A DNA stretch of 64,000 nt from an uncultured cyanobacterium (GTDB lineage: Bacteria; Cyanobacteriota; Cyanobacteriia; PCC-6307; Cyanobiaceae). The notes under the pieces were generated by a model, which searched no databases, was not told the origin of the DNA, and worked only from the letters and a program-made list of their open reading frames with translations. The DNA is taken from NCBI GenBank assembly GCA_903823115.1, contig CAIJRN010000009.1, positions 18,753 to 82,752 on the forward strand, in the 5' to 3' direction. The position numbers were made by a program, and so were the translations under genes. The stretch's first letter is position 1. The number at the start of each line of letters is the position of its first letter. This document shows, piece after piece, positions 16,590-25,029 of the stretch.

Positions 16590-18107
16590 GTGGTTCACAA
16601 TGGGCCGACTGGTGCCCGTGACTTGAGCTCTTCCATCCCGCCGGCGACGGATCCGAACGCACCCGCCCCGAGTGATCGACTCTGGCTGCGCTCCGAGCTG
16701 ATGGGCACCCAGGTGATCACCCGCGACACCGGCCGGCGGCTGGGTGTGGTGGGCGAAGTGGTGGTGGATATCGATCGGCGCGAAGTGGTGGCCCTGGGCT
16801 TGCGGGACAATCCCCTCACCCGCTTCCTGCCGGGCCTGCCCCGTTGGATGCCACTGGAGAGCATTCGCCAGGTGGGCGACGTGATCCTGGTGGAGTCCGC
16901 CGATTCCCTTTCCGAGGGCTTCAATCCCGAGCGCTACAGCAAGGTCATCAACTGCCAGGTGGTGACCGAAGCCGGTGCCCAGCTCGGCCGGGTGCTGGGC
17001 TTCAGCTTCGACATCGAAACCGGCGAACTCACCACCCTGGTGATCGGTGCCCTGGGGGTGCCCCTGCTCGGCGAAGGGGTGCTGAGCACCTGGGAACTGG
17101 CCGTCGGTGAGATCGTCAGCAGCGGCACGGATCGGATCATTGTCTATGAGGGAGCCGAAGAAAAGCTCAAGCAACTCGGTACGGGTCTGCTCGAAAAACT
17201 CGGCATCGGTGGCGGCGGCTGGGAGCAGGAGGAACGGGAGCGTTTCCGCAGCGGCGTGGTGCCGGCCGAAAACCAGCTGCCGGCGGGCCAGCCCAGCGTC
17301 ACCGAGCAGCGGCGCATCCAGCCAGCCACCAGCCGCGCCGTCGTCAACGACAGCGAACTCGACTACCTCGAACTGGAGGACCGGCGCGAGCGCCAGCCCC
17401 TGCGCCAGCGCCGCTATCTCGACGACGACCTGGACGGTCCAGAGCCCGGCCGCCGGGAACCGGAGCGCGACGACGACGACCGTTCCGATTTCAGCCAGAG
17501 CGAATTCGGCCAGCGCGATTTCGAGCCCACGGAGCGCGGGCGTTTCGAGCCGGTGCGTCGCGAACCGGAGCCTTTCGAGCGGGGTCGGGGCGATCGCGAT
17601 CGCGACGACTTCGAACGGCCCGAGCGGGCAAGGCGCGAGCCAGGGCGTGGCGGGCTGGAGCGGCCTGAACGGGACCGCGAGGACCTCGACAGGCTCGACA
17701 GCGAACCCCTGCCCGGGCTGAGCCGGCGCGATGAAGATCCCGCCGAACGCCTGGAGTCAAGCCGCTGGCGCGATCAGGAGTCGGCGGGCGAGCGAGCACT
17801 GCGGAGGTCCCCCCTGCGCCCTGAGCGCGAGCAAGAGATCCGCTACGGCCGGGAGCCCGAGACCAGGGAGCGCCCCGACTGGGACGAACAACCTGAGGAC
17901 CCCTCCCGGGCGGAGCGACCCCGAGAGCGCCTGCCTCTGGCGCCCGAGCGCGCTACCCCGGTGAGCTCGAAACCGGAGAGGCCGGCTGATCAAGGGAGCT
18001 ATCCGCCCGCGCGCCGCCCGCTCGCCGCCGAGCCCAGGCCCGTGCGCGGCGGCAGTGATTCCGATCCGATCGATGTCGAACCGGAAGTGCTGGACGACCC
18101 CTGGTGA
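16590..18107 (+). CDS. PRC-barrel protein with long charged Arg/Glu/Asp tail
   Basis: A 505-residue protein starting with GTG. The N-terminal half contains two PRC-barrel-like repeats, about 28-100 (RSELMGTQVITRD, GRRLGVVGEVVVDIDRREVV) and about 105-180 (SKVINCQVVTEAGAQLGRVLG, DIETGELTTLVIG). The remaining 300 residues are a disordered tail made mostly of Arg, Glu, Asp and Pro with repeated ERPER/RREPE-like units. PRC barrels occur in RimM and in photosynthetic reaction-centre H subunits and bind proteins or RNA. The function here is unknown. Its position 9 bp after smc suggests co-transcription. The charged tail may mediate binding to nucleic acid or phase separation, which is speculative. 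Confidence 0.8.
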   Translation: MVHNGPTGARDLSSSIPPATDPNAPAPSDRLWLRSELMGTQVITRDTGRRLGVVGEVVVDIDRREVVALGLRDNPLTRFLPGLPRWMPLESIRQVGDVILVESADSLSEGFNPERYSKVINCQVVTEAGAQLGRVLGFSFDIETGELTTLVIGALGVPLLGEGVLSTWELAVGEIVSSGTDRIIVYEGAEEKLKQLGTGLLEKLGIGGGGWEQEERERFRSGVVPAENQLPAGQPSVTEQRRIQPATSRAVVNDSELDYLELEDRRERQPLRQRRYLDDDLDGPEPGRREPERDDDDRSDFSQSEFGQRDFEPTERGRFEPVRREPEPFERGRGDRDRDDFERPERARREPGRGGLERPERDREDLDRLDSEPLPGLSRRDEDPAERLESSRWRDQESAGERALRRSPLRPEREQEIRYGREPETRERPDWDEQPEDPSRAERPRERLPLAPERATPVSSKPERPADQGSYPPARRPLAAEPRPVRGGSDSDPIDVEPEVLDDPW

Positions 18108-18134
18108 AGGAGGGGGTTCGCTCCCAGCTGCCGT

Positions 18135-18617
18135 TCAACGCGGCTGGAAGTCCAGGGAGGCGGAGTTGACGCAATAGCGCTGACCCGTCGGCGCCGGACC
18201 GTCGTTGAAGACATGCCCGAGGTGGGCATCGCAGGCGTTGCAGCGGATTTCGGTGCGCACCATGCCGTGGCTGGCATCGGTGATGGTGGTGATGGCGCTG
18301 GGGCTCATCCCATTCCAGAAGCTGGGCCAGCCGGTGCCCGAATCAAACTTGGTGTCGGAGCTGAACAGATCGGCGCCGCAGCAGACGCACTGATAGGTGC
18401 CGGCGTTCTTGGACTTCCAGTAGGCCCCGCTGAAGGCCCGCTCAGTGCCCCCCTGGCGGGCGACGCGGAACTGCTCGGGGCTGAGCTTCTGGCGCCACTC
18501 CTCTTCGTTGGCGCCGCGGGCCAGGCCGCTGGCGATGCCGCAGGCGGAAGCTGAACCGGCTTCAGGGCCGGGAAGGCCGGCTTCGGCGCTGAGGTCGGGG
18601 GTGTCGCTGTCCTGCAT
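18135..18617 (-). CDS. msrB: Peptide-methionine (R)-S-oxide reductase
   Basis: MsrB reduces methionine-R-sulfoxide in proteins, using thioredoxin. In this 160-residue protein the zinc cysteines are C77 and C80 (CVCC) and C126 and C129 (CNAC). The catalytic Cys is C149 in RYCVNSASL, and GTGWPSFW (94-101) and [10 protein letters not shown] (132-141) are family hallmarks. The first 40 residues are an extra, poorly conserved region rich in Ala and Gly, and the real start might be further inside. The gene is convergent with the PRC-barrel gene (27 bp gap). Confidence 0.95.
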   Translation of the reverse strand: MQDSDTPDLSAEAGLPGPEAGSASACGIASGLARGANEEEWRQKLSPEQFRVARQGGTERAFSGAYWKSKNAGTYQCVCCGADLFSSDTKFDSGTGWPSFWNGMSPSAITTITDASHGMVRTEIRCNACDAHLGHVFNDGPAPTGQRYCVNSASLDFQPR

Positions 18618-18771
18618 GGCGGAAGCCCTCTCTGGGCCGATGGTGGAGCGATGCTAACCAGCCTCCTCAGCCAGGATCGACTCCTGCGACAGGGCTGGCC
18701 GGGCCCAGTCTGGCCCTGAGGTGGCACCAGAGAGCCGGCCTGTTCTGCGACAGCGGGCCGCTGGTCCCCTT

Positions 18772-20178
18772 CTATGACAGGGTTTCGCTTCGACGCGGGG
18801 TCTGGAGCGGCCCCTGCCGCAGCGGCTGCTCGGCAACTCCCTCCTGCCGGGACGACGGTGAAACAGACGACGGCGGCAGCAGCTCCTGGACCATGGCGGC
18901 CAGGGCGGCCACAGCGCCGGGCTGTCCCCGCAGGCTGCGCAGATCGTCACGCATGCCGGCCAGCCGCTGGGGCTGGGCCAGCCAGTCGGCGGCTTCGGCG
19001 GCGATGCTGGCCGGCTCGATCGGTCCCACCCGCTCGGGCACCACGGCCCTGCCGGCGGAGATGTTGGGCCAGGCCAGATAGCCTCGATGCCGCATCCGCC
19101 AGGCGGTGAGCGCCACCCCAAGCAGACGGCGCAGCAGGGGCAGGCGGGCCAGCAGCCCCAGCCAGCCATCCCAGGCCTGCATCACGTGCAGATGCTGGGT
19201 GGGCACCAGCACGATCATCGGCAGACCCAGGGCGCCGAGCTCAGCGGTGTTGGCCCCGACCGTGGTGAGCGCCAGCTTGCACTGGCTCAGGGCCCCGTGG
19301 GCCGGATGCTCCTGGTGCAGATGGATCTCGGTGCCGGCCGCCGTCAGCAGCACCGCGCCGCTGCGGCTGGGTACCCCGGCGGCGTAGTGGTTGGCCACCG
19401 GGTTGGCAGGTCCCGCATAGGCGAGCAGCTCCGCCACCGACGTGGTGGGGGCCACCGGCAGCAAAAAGCGACAGCCCGGCCTCAGGGCGGCGAGGCGGTC
19501 AGCCGTCTCCAGCAGGAACGGCACGCCCACCTGCAGCTTGGCCCGCTTCGATCCGGGCAGCAGGGCCACCCACTCGCCGGCAGGCAGGGGCTCGGCCTGG
19601 CGCGCCGACTCGGAGAGATCCGCCATCAGGTCGCCCACCTGCTGGCAGCGCTGCTGCCAGCGTCGGTCGAGGCGGGCCGCGGCCACCGGACCCATCGCGG
19701 CGATGCGATCGTTCCAGCGGGGCCAGCGCGCCACCCACTCGGCATAGGTGAGGTGGCGATAGCCCAGTCGCGCCGAGAGCAGCACGGTCCAGAACTGGTC
19801 ACCACCGAGGAACACCACCACGCCCTGGCGGGGCCAGGGCCCATGGCGGGCGGGTCGCAACAGCAGCCACCAGAAGCGCGCCGCCGGCAGCACCTGGTCG
19901 AACAGGCCCCAGCGCCGTGCCACCCGCTCTTCCTGGCCGGTGGCATTGGGACAGGGCACCAGCACCAGGCGCAGGCTGGTCTGGGCCTGGGGCTGGCGCG
20001 GTCGCAGGGGGAGCTGGTCGTGGAGTCGCTCGGCCAGCGGCCTCACCCAGGTGCTGAGCTCACCGGGCCCATTGCTGACCAGAACAATGGCCGCTGCCGG
20101 GACAGCTGCAGATGGGATCCCGCTGGCACCAGCGGAACCATCGGAAGCAGCAGGTCCAGGGCGGTGGGAGAGCGTCAA
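18772..20178 (-). CDS. LpxB-like / lipid-A-disaccharide synthase-related protein
   Basis: A GT-B-fold glycosyltransferase-like protein related to LpxB. Conserved parts include VLVSNGPGELSTWVRPL at the N-terminus, VVFLGGDQFWTVLLSARLGYRHLTYAEW in the first domain, LLPGSKRAKLQVGVPFLLETADRL, and LALTTVGANTAELGALGLPMIVLVPTQHL in the second domain. A SNGPGE start is typical of the cyanobacterial relatives of LpxB, whose substrate is not firmly known. No ATG precedes the first conserved segment. The longest open frame runs back through the tRNA-Leu gene, which cannot be coding, so a TTG at 20178 is taken as the start; a GTG at 20232 is another option. The total would be about 468 residues. Confidence 0.75.
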   Translation of the reverse strand: MTLSHRPGPAASDGSAGASGIPSAAVPAAAIVLVSNGPGELSTWVRPLAERLHDQLPLRPRQPQAQTSLRLVLVPCPNATGQEERVARRWGLFDQVLPAARFWWLLLRPARHGPWPRQGVVVFLGGDQFWTVLLSARLGYRHLTYAEWVARWPRWNDRIAAMGPVAAARLDRRWQQRCQQVGDLMADLSESARQAEPLPAGEWVALLPGSKRAKLQVGVPFLLETADRLAALRPGCRFLLPVAPTTSVAELLAYAGPANPVANHYAAGVPSRSGAVLLTAAGTEIHLHQEHPAHGALSQCKLALTTVGANTAELGALGLPMIVLVPTQHLHVMQAWDGWLGLLARLPLLRRLLGVALTAWRMRHRGYLAWPNISAGRAVVPERVGPIEPASIAAEAADWLAQPQRLAGMRDDLRSLRGQPGAVAALAAMVQELLPPSSVSPSSRQEGVAEQPLRQGPLQTPRRSETLS

Positions 20179-20249
20179 AGGGGGGGAAGGACGCTCGCCG
20201 CTGGCGAAGAACTGGCCTGGCTCCTGGCCCACAGGGGGAAAAGATGAAT

Positions 20250-20330
20250 GCGGATGGCGAGACTTGAACTCGCAAGGCCGAAGCCACACGCCCCTCAAAC
20301 GTGCGTGTCTACCAATTCCACCACATCCGC
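20250..20330 (-). tRNA. tRNA-Leu (anticodon GAG)
   Basis: An 81-base cloverleaf on the minus strand. The 7-bp acceptor stem GCGGATG pairs with CATCCGC. The D-arm contains AATTGGTAGAC. The anticodon stem CACGT/GCGTG flanks the loop TTGAGGG, whose anticodon is GAG (reads CUC and CUU). A long variable arm fits a type II leucine tRNA, and the T-loop contains GTTCAAGTC. The genomic 3' end stops at CATCCGC, so CCA is added after transcription. Confidence 0.95.
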
Positions 20331-20487
20331 GTGGTAACGACCTGGGTCGCAGGGTCACGGCCGGAGCCGATCACCTCGAGCAATATACCCATCGCCCGAT
20401 CCGGGTTTGTCCTGGCCAAATCGATGGGTGGGTAAGCGCTGATACAGTCCCTCACCGGCCCGTTCCAGTCCCCGCCGCTCCGCCCGG

Positions 20488-21843
<1,356 letters not shown>

Positions 21844-21844
21844 A

Positions 21845-22174
21845 TCAGGCGAGGGCCTGGCTGCGCAGCAACATCTGGCTCACCAGTCCCTGCTGGCCCA
21901 CAAGGATTTCCCGCAGCAGACTGATCAGCCCCACCCAGACCACCGGCGTCACGTCCACCCCTCCGATCGGCTGAATCAGGCGACGGGTCAGGGCCAGCAG
22001 CGGCTCGGTCGGAGCCCCCACCAATCGCATCACCCCCTGGCTGAGATCGACGCGGGGATACCAGGTCAGGACGATGCGGAACAGGAACAGCAGCGTCCAG
22101 ACGGCCAGTCCCAGAGCCAGGGCGAGATGCAGCCCTGGCAGCAAGGCCAGCAGCAGGGGGCGCGGTGCCGTCAC
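21845..22174 (-). CDS. YggT-family membrane protein
   Basis: A 109-residue protein with two hydrophobic segments (about 9-33 and 72-90). FRIVLTWYPRVDLSQGVMRLVGAPTEPLLALTRRLIQPIGGVD contains the hallmark pattern of the YggT (YlmG) family, whose plastid relatives take part in thylakoid assembly, nucleoid distribution or cytochrome b6f haem attachment. The stop lies one base from the end of accC, so the genes are convergent. Confidence 0.85.
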   Translation of the reverse strand: MTAPRPLLLALLPGLHLALALGLAVWTLLFLFRIVLTWYPRVDLSQGVMRLVGAPTEPLLALTRRLIQPIGGVDVTPVVWVGLISLLREILVGQQGLVSQMLLRSQALA

Positions 22175-22259
22175 AAAGCTCTAAGCAGATGCCCCTGAAG
22201 CGTAGGAAGTCGGGGTCACTGCTTAAGATCTCCCCAACCAGTTGCCGCCTGCAAGCGCC

Positions 22260-22382
22260 ATGACCCCATCCCTGGCCAACTTCCTCAGCAGTCTCTTCTG
22301 GGGGGCCGTGATCGTGGTCGTGCCCATCAGCATTGCCCTGGTCCTGATCAGTCAGAACGACCAGCTGGACCGACGCCTCTGA
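22260..22382 (+). CDS. psbX: Photosystem II reaction-centre protein X
   Basis: A 40-residue single-span protein read directly from the sequence. It starts [19 protein letters not shown], the conserved PsbX beginning, has one transmembrane helix (about 12-32) and a short charged end. PsbX sits at the periphery of PSII near the QB site and cytochrome b559. It faces the yggT-like gene across 85 bp. Confidence 0.93.
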   Translation: MTPSLANFLSSLFWGAVIVVVPISIALVLISQNDQLDRRL

Positions 22383-22473
22383 ATCCGGCACCGGCCCCTG
22401 GGGTCGCGAGGCTGGTTCCACAGCGCTTGACTGCCTAGAGTGCTTCGACGCATCCGCCGCTGAGGGAACCGCC

Positions 22474-23481
22474 TTGGTCAATGCTTCTCTCAATTGGGCC
22501 AGCATCGTTGGCATCGTGCTGGCCGTTGGCGGAGCGTTCCTCTATTTCATGAGGAACTTCAAGCCGGCCTTGGCACGCGACTACGACGTCTTTTTTGCCG
22601 CCGTTGGCCTGCTCTGCGGTGGCATTCTCTTTTTTCAGGGCTGGCGGCTCGATCCCATCCTGCAGTTCGGCCAGTTCCTGCTGGCCGGTACCACGGTCTT
22701 CTTCGCGTATGAGAGCGTGAGGCTGCGCGGTGTCACCACCGAACAGGCTCGCCGTTCCTCCTTCTTCGAAGATGAAGAACCAGTCCCTGCCCGCCCTCGC
22801 GGCGGCCTCGGCGGTGGCAGGGACTGGGATCCGGACAATGAGCGTTTCGCTGAACCCGAACCGATCCGTCGCCGCATTCCCACCCGCGACGATGAGCCCG
22901 AGGATTTCTATCGCCCTCGTCGGCCCAGCAGGGCCGCCATTCCGGAGCGGGCCGCCAGCCGCCGCGGCGGTGAGAGCGACGACTGGGATCGCCCCAGGAC
23001 TGACACCCCAGCTGTCCGCCCTGATCGGGGCCCAGCCGGTCGTGAACCCGAGCTTCCAGGCCGTCCCCGCTCGGATGGACCCAGCCGCTACACCACAACC
23101 ACAGGTCCCAGCGGCGCCAGTGATTTCGGTGCTCGTCGCCGTGAGCGCGAGGTCGGGCCCGAGGCCCGTCGGGGCAGTCGCCCTGTAGCCAGCACCGATT
23201 CCGTGCCTCGCTCCAGCCGCCGGCCCGGTGAAGCCGGCGATCGGCCCGCCGGCCGTTCCTACGGTTCCAGTCCCAGCGACGCTAAGCCCAACGGCATTCC
23301 CCAGGGCTCCCCTCTGGGCAGCTCCGGTCGTACCGCCGCCGGTGTCAGTGATGCCGACTTCTCCCCTCTGGATGGCCAGTCCTCCCGATCCAGGCCCCAG
23401 CCCCCGGGCTCAGGCCCGAGCCGCCCGGCCAGCAAAGCCAACGGCCCCAACCTCGATAACACTTCCCGCTTCGACGACTGA
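22474..23481 (+). CDS. ycf66: Ycf66 family protein
   Basis: A 335-residue protein whose first 85 residues match Ycf66. WASIVGIVLAVGGAFLYFMRNFKPALARDYDVFFAAVGLLCGGILFFQGWRLDPILQFGQFLLAG forms about three hydrophobic segments. The rest is a long disordered Arg/Pro/Ser/Gly-rich tail. Ycf66 is conserved in cyanobacteria and some plastids with no firmly proven function. The start is a TTG at 22474, chosen because it yields MVNASLNWASIVGI. It follows psbX by about 90 bp and may be co-transcribed with it. Confidence 0.87.
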   Translation: MVNASLNWASIVGIVLAVGGAFLYFMRNFKPALARDYDVFFAAVGLLCGGILFFQGWRLDPILQFGQFLLAGTTVFFAYESVRLRGVTTEQARRSSFFEDEEPVPARPRGGLGGGRDWDPDNERFAEPEPIRRRIPTRDDEPEDFYRPRRPSRAAIPERAASRRGGESDDWDRPRTDTPAVRPDRGPAGREPELPGRPRSDGPSRYTTTTGPSGASDFGARRREREVGPEARRGSRPVASTDSVPRSSRRPGEAGDRPAGRSYGSSPSDAKPNGIPQGSPLGSSGRTAAGVSDADFSPLDGQSSRSRPQPPGSGPSRPASKANGPNLDNTSRFDD

Positions 23482-23542
23482 GCGGCCCCAGCCGCAGCGA
23501 TCTCCCGTCCAGCAGTTACGCCAGCTGGCTGTCCTGCTGCTA

Positions 23543-24085
23543 ATGACCCTTGTGATCGCTTCCCTCAGCAGCTGTGGCAGCTGGAGCTGGGGACGACGCA
23601 GTGCCGGTCCCAGCGGCCTCGGCCAAGGTGATCGCCAGGATCCCGCCCTCAGCGGTAATGGCCGGCTGCTCGCCAGCATTGTCGAGCGCTCTGGCCGGGA
23701 AACGGTGATCCTGCAGGAGAAACCTTCAGGCCGGTTGCTGCCCCTGGGGCCGCTGCAGCACCAGCAACCGCATCGCTCCCCTTCCCTCAGTTGGAACGGC
23801 CGCTATCTGGCCGTCCTGGTGCAGCAGGGAGCACGCCGTCTGGCCGTGATCGAAGATCGGGCCACTGGCCAGTTGCATCGCCTGCCTCTGCCCTCGGACT
23901 GCGAACCCCAGCGCCTGAGCCTGGCCCCCGATGGCCGGCGCCTGGCGATCGAGGTGGTGCGGGGCGGGCGTTCGCTGGTGCAGATGTTTGATCTCTCCGG
24001 CCTGCTGGAAGCCGATCTGCCCGGAGGCCTGGCCACCACAGGCGGCGGCCTGCAGGGTGCGGATTCGGCACCGTCCCATCCATGA
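23543..24085 (+). CDS. Putative beta-propeller (TolB-like) lipoprotein
   Basis: A predicted exported lipoprotein of 180 residues. The N-terminus LVIASLSSC fits a lipobox (Cys at residue 11), after which repeats such as LSGNGRLLASIVERSGRETVIL, LSWNGRYLAVLVQQGARRLAVIED and LAPDGRRLAIEVVRGGRSLVQ resemble WD40/TolB propeller blades. The ATG at 23543 leaves only ten residues before the Cys, which is short. A start somewhat upstream is likely, but no ATG, GTG or TTG gives a better signal peptide. It overlaps the next gene by 4 bp (ATGA), and that gene encodes a similar protein, so the pair may form a complex or derive from a duplication. Confidence 0.7.
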   Translation: MTLVIASLSSCGSWSWGRRSAGPSGLGQGDRQDPALSGNGRLLASIVERSGRETVILQEKPSGRLLPLGPLQHQQPHRSPSLSWNGRYLAVLVQQGARRLAVIEDRATGQLHRLPLPSDCEPQRLSLAPDGRRLAIEVVRGGRSLVQMFDLSGLLEADLPGGLATTGGGLQGADSAPSHP

Positions 24086-24627
24086 AAGGCCAGCAACGGG
24101 TTCAGGGTGTCGGGATGGCACGGTTGAGCCGAGGCTTCGCCGGGCTCGGCGGCCTCAGACTCGGGTGCCTCGGCCTGCTTTGCCTCGGACTTGGCGGCTG
24201 CATGGCGGAGATGCCTGCCCCGATGGGCGGCCTGGATCGCCAGCTGGAGCAGGCAGGAACGAGCCGTGCCCCGTCCCTGTCGGGTCGTTGGCTCGCCCTG
24301 ATCGCTGCTCGCGGTGGCCGCGACCAGGTCTTGCTGGTCGATGTGGAACGGGGTCTGCCGGTGCCGCTACCGAGGCTGAATCGCGCCGATGCCCAGCCCC
24401 TCAGCGTGGCGGTGAATCGGGACGGCAGTCGCCTGGCGGTGGTGCAGCAGCTCGATGGCCATACGGAGTTGGTGCTCTACCGACGCGATCTCATGGTGGT
24501 GGAGCCGATCGCCATGCAGCCCGCCGGGGTGCCCAGAAGGGTGAGCCTGCGGGGCGACGGCCATGAGCTGGCGGTGGAGGTGAGCCGGGGCGGGCTCTGG
24601 CAGATCGATCTGATCGACATTCCCTGA
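24082..24627 (+). CDS. Second TolB-like lipoprotein
   Basis: A 181-residue protein with a signal peptide and a lipobox LGGC (Cys at about 40). The body has propeller-type repeats (LSGRWLALIAARGGRDQVLLVDVERG, VNRDGSRLAVVQQLDGHTELVLYRRD, LRGDGHELAVEVSRGGLWQIDL). Their layout resembles the preceding gene, and the two overlap by 4 bp. The function is unknown; lipidation would anchor it in the plasma or outer membrane. Only three or four blades are visible, too few for a closed propeller, so assembly with the neighbouring protein is plausible. Confidence 0.75.
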   Translation: MKGQQRVQGVGMARLSRGFAGLGGLRLGCLGLLCLGLGGCMAEMPAPMGGLDRQLEQAGTSRAPSLSGRWLALIAARGGRDQVLLVDVERGLPVPLPRLNRADAQPLSVAVNRDGSRLAVVQQLDGHTELVLYRRDLMVVEPIAMQPAGVPRRVSLRGDGHELAVEVSRGGLWQIDLIDIP

Positions 24628-24785
24628 AGCGGACGGCGATCAATCCGGCTCCCCAGAGCTTCGCCTTCCGCCCATGACTGGCTCGATCGGAGCCCCGGGC
24701 CCCGGGCAGGCGGTGGCGACAAGCCGTCGGAATGCCCCGAATCCGATCGCTCGGCCGACCTCGACCAGGGAGGGAAGATCTGGAA

Positions 24786-25025
24786 TCAGGGAACCAGGCC
24801 TGCCCAGTGCAGGAAGGTGTCACGGCTCAGGCCCTCAATCACCAGCACCGCCACAAAGCCGAGCATGGCGAAGCGGCCATTGACCCTTTCGGCGTAGGCA
24901 CTCCAGCCGAAGGCAGGCACGTCGTTGGTGGTGGCACTAGTGGCCGCTGGGGTGGATGGGGTCTCAGCCGGAGCTGGAGCCTCGGGGGCGGCTGGGGGGC
25001 CGGCGGGGAGAGGGAACTCGCTCAT
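24786..25025 (-). CDS. High-light-inducible protein (Hlip)
   Basis: A 79-residue member of the one-helix chlorophyll a/b-binding-like family. The motif ERVNGRFAMLGF at about 48-59, followed by VAVLVIEGLSRDTFL, is the Hlip chlorophyll-binding helix, where Glu and Asn coordinate chlorophyll. The first 40 residues are Pro/Ala-rich and disordered. Hlips protect the photosynthetic apparatus and chlorophyll synthesis during stress. The ATG at 25025 was chosen because the frame further upstream is antisense-like. Only 4 bp separate it from the ABC transporter gene upstream on the same strand, so it is probably co-transcribed with it. Confidence 0.92.
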   Translation of the reverse strand: MSEFPLPAGPPAAPEAPAPAETPSTPAATSATTNDVPAFGWSAYAERVNGRFAMLGFVAVLVIEGLSRDTFLHWAGLVP

Positions 25026-25029
25026 CGAT

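Noticed and set aside
19087..20247. Plus-strand 386-residue frame opposite the LpxB-like gene
   Set aside because: Shadow frame rich in Gly/His/Gln with no domain; the minus-strand protein has clear glycosyltransferase-like motifs.
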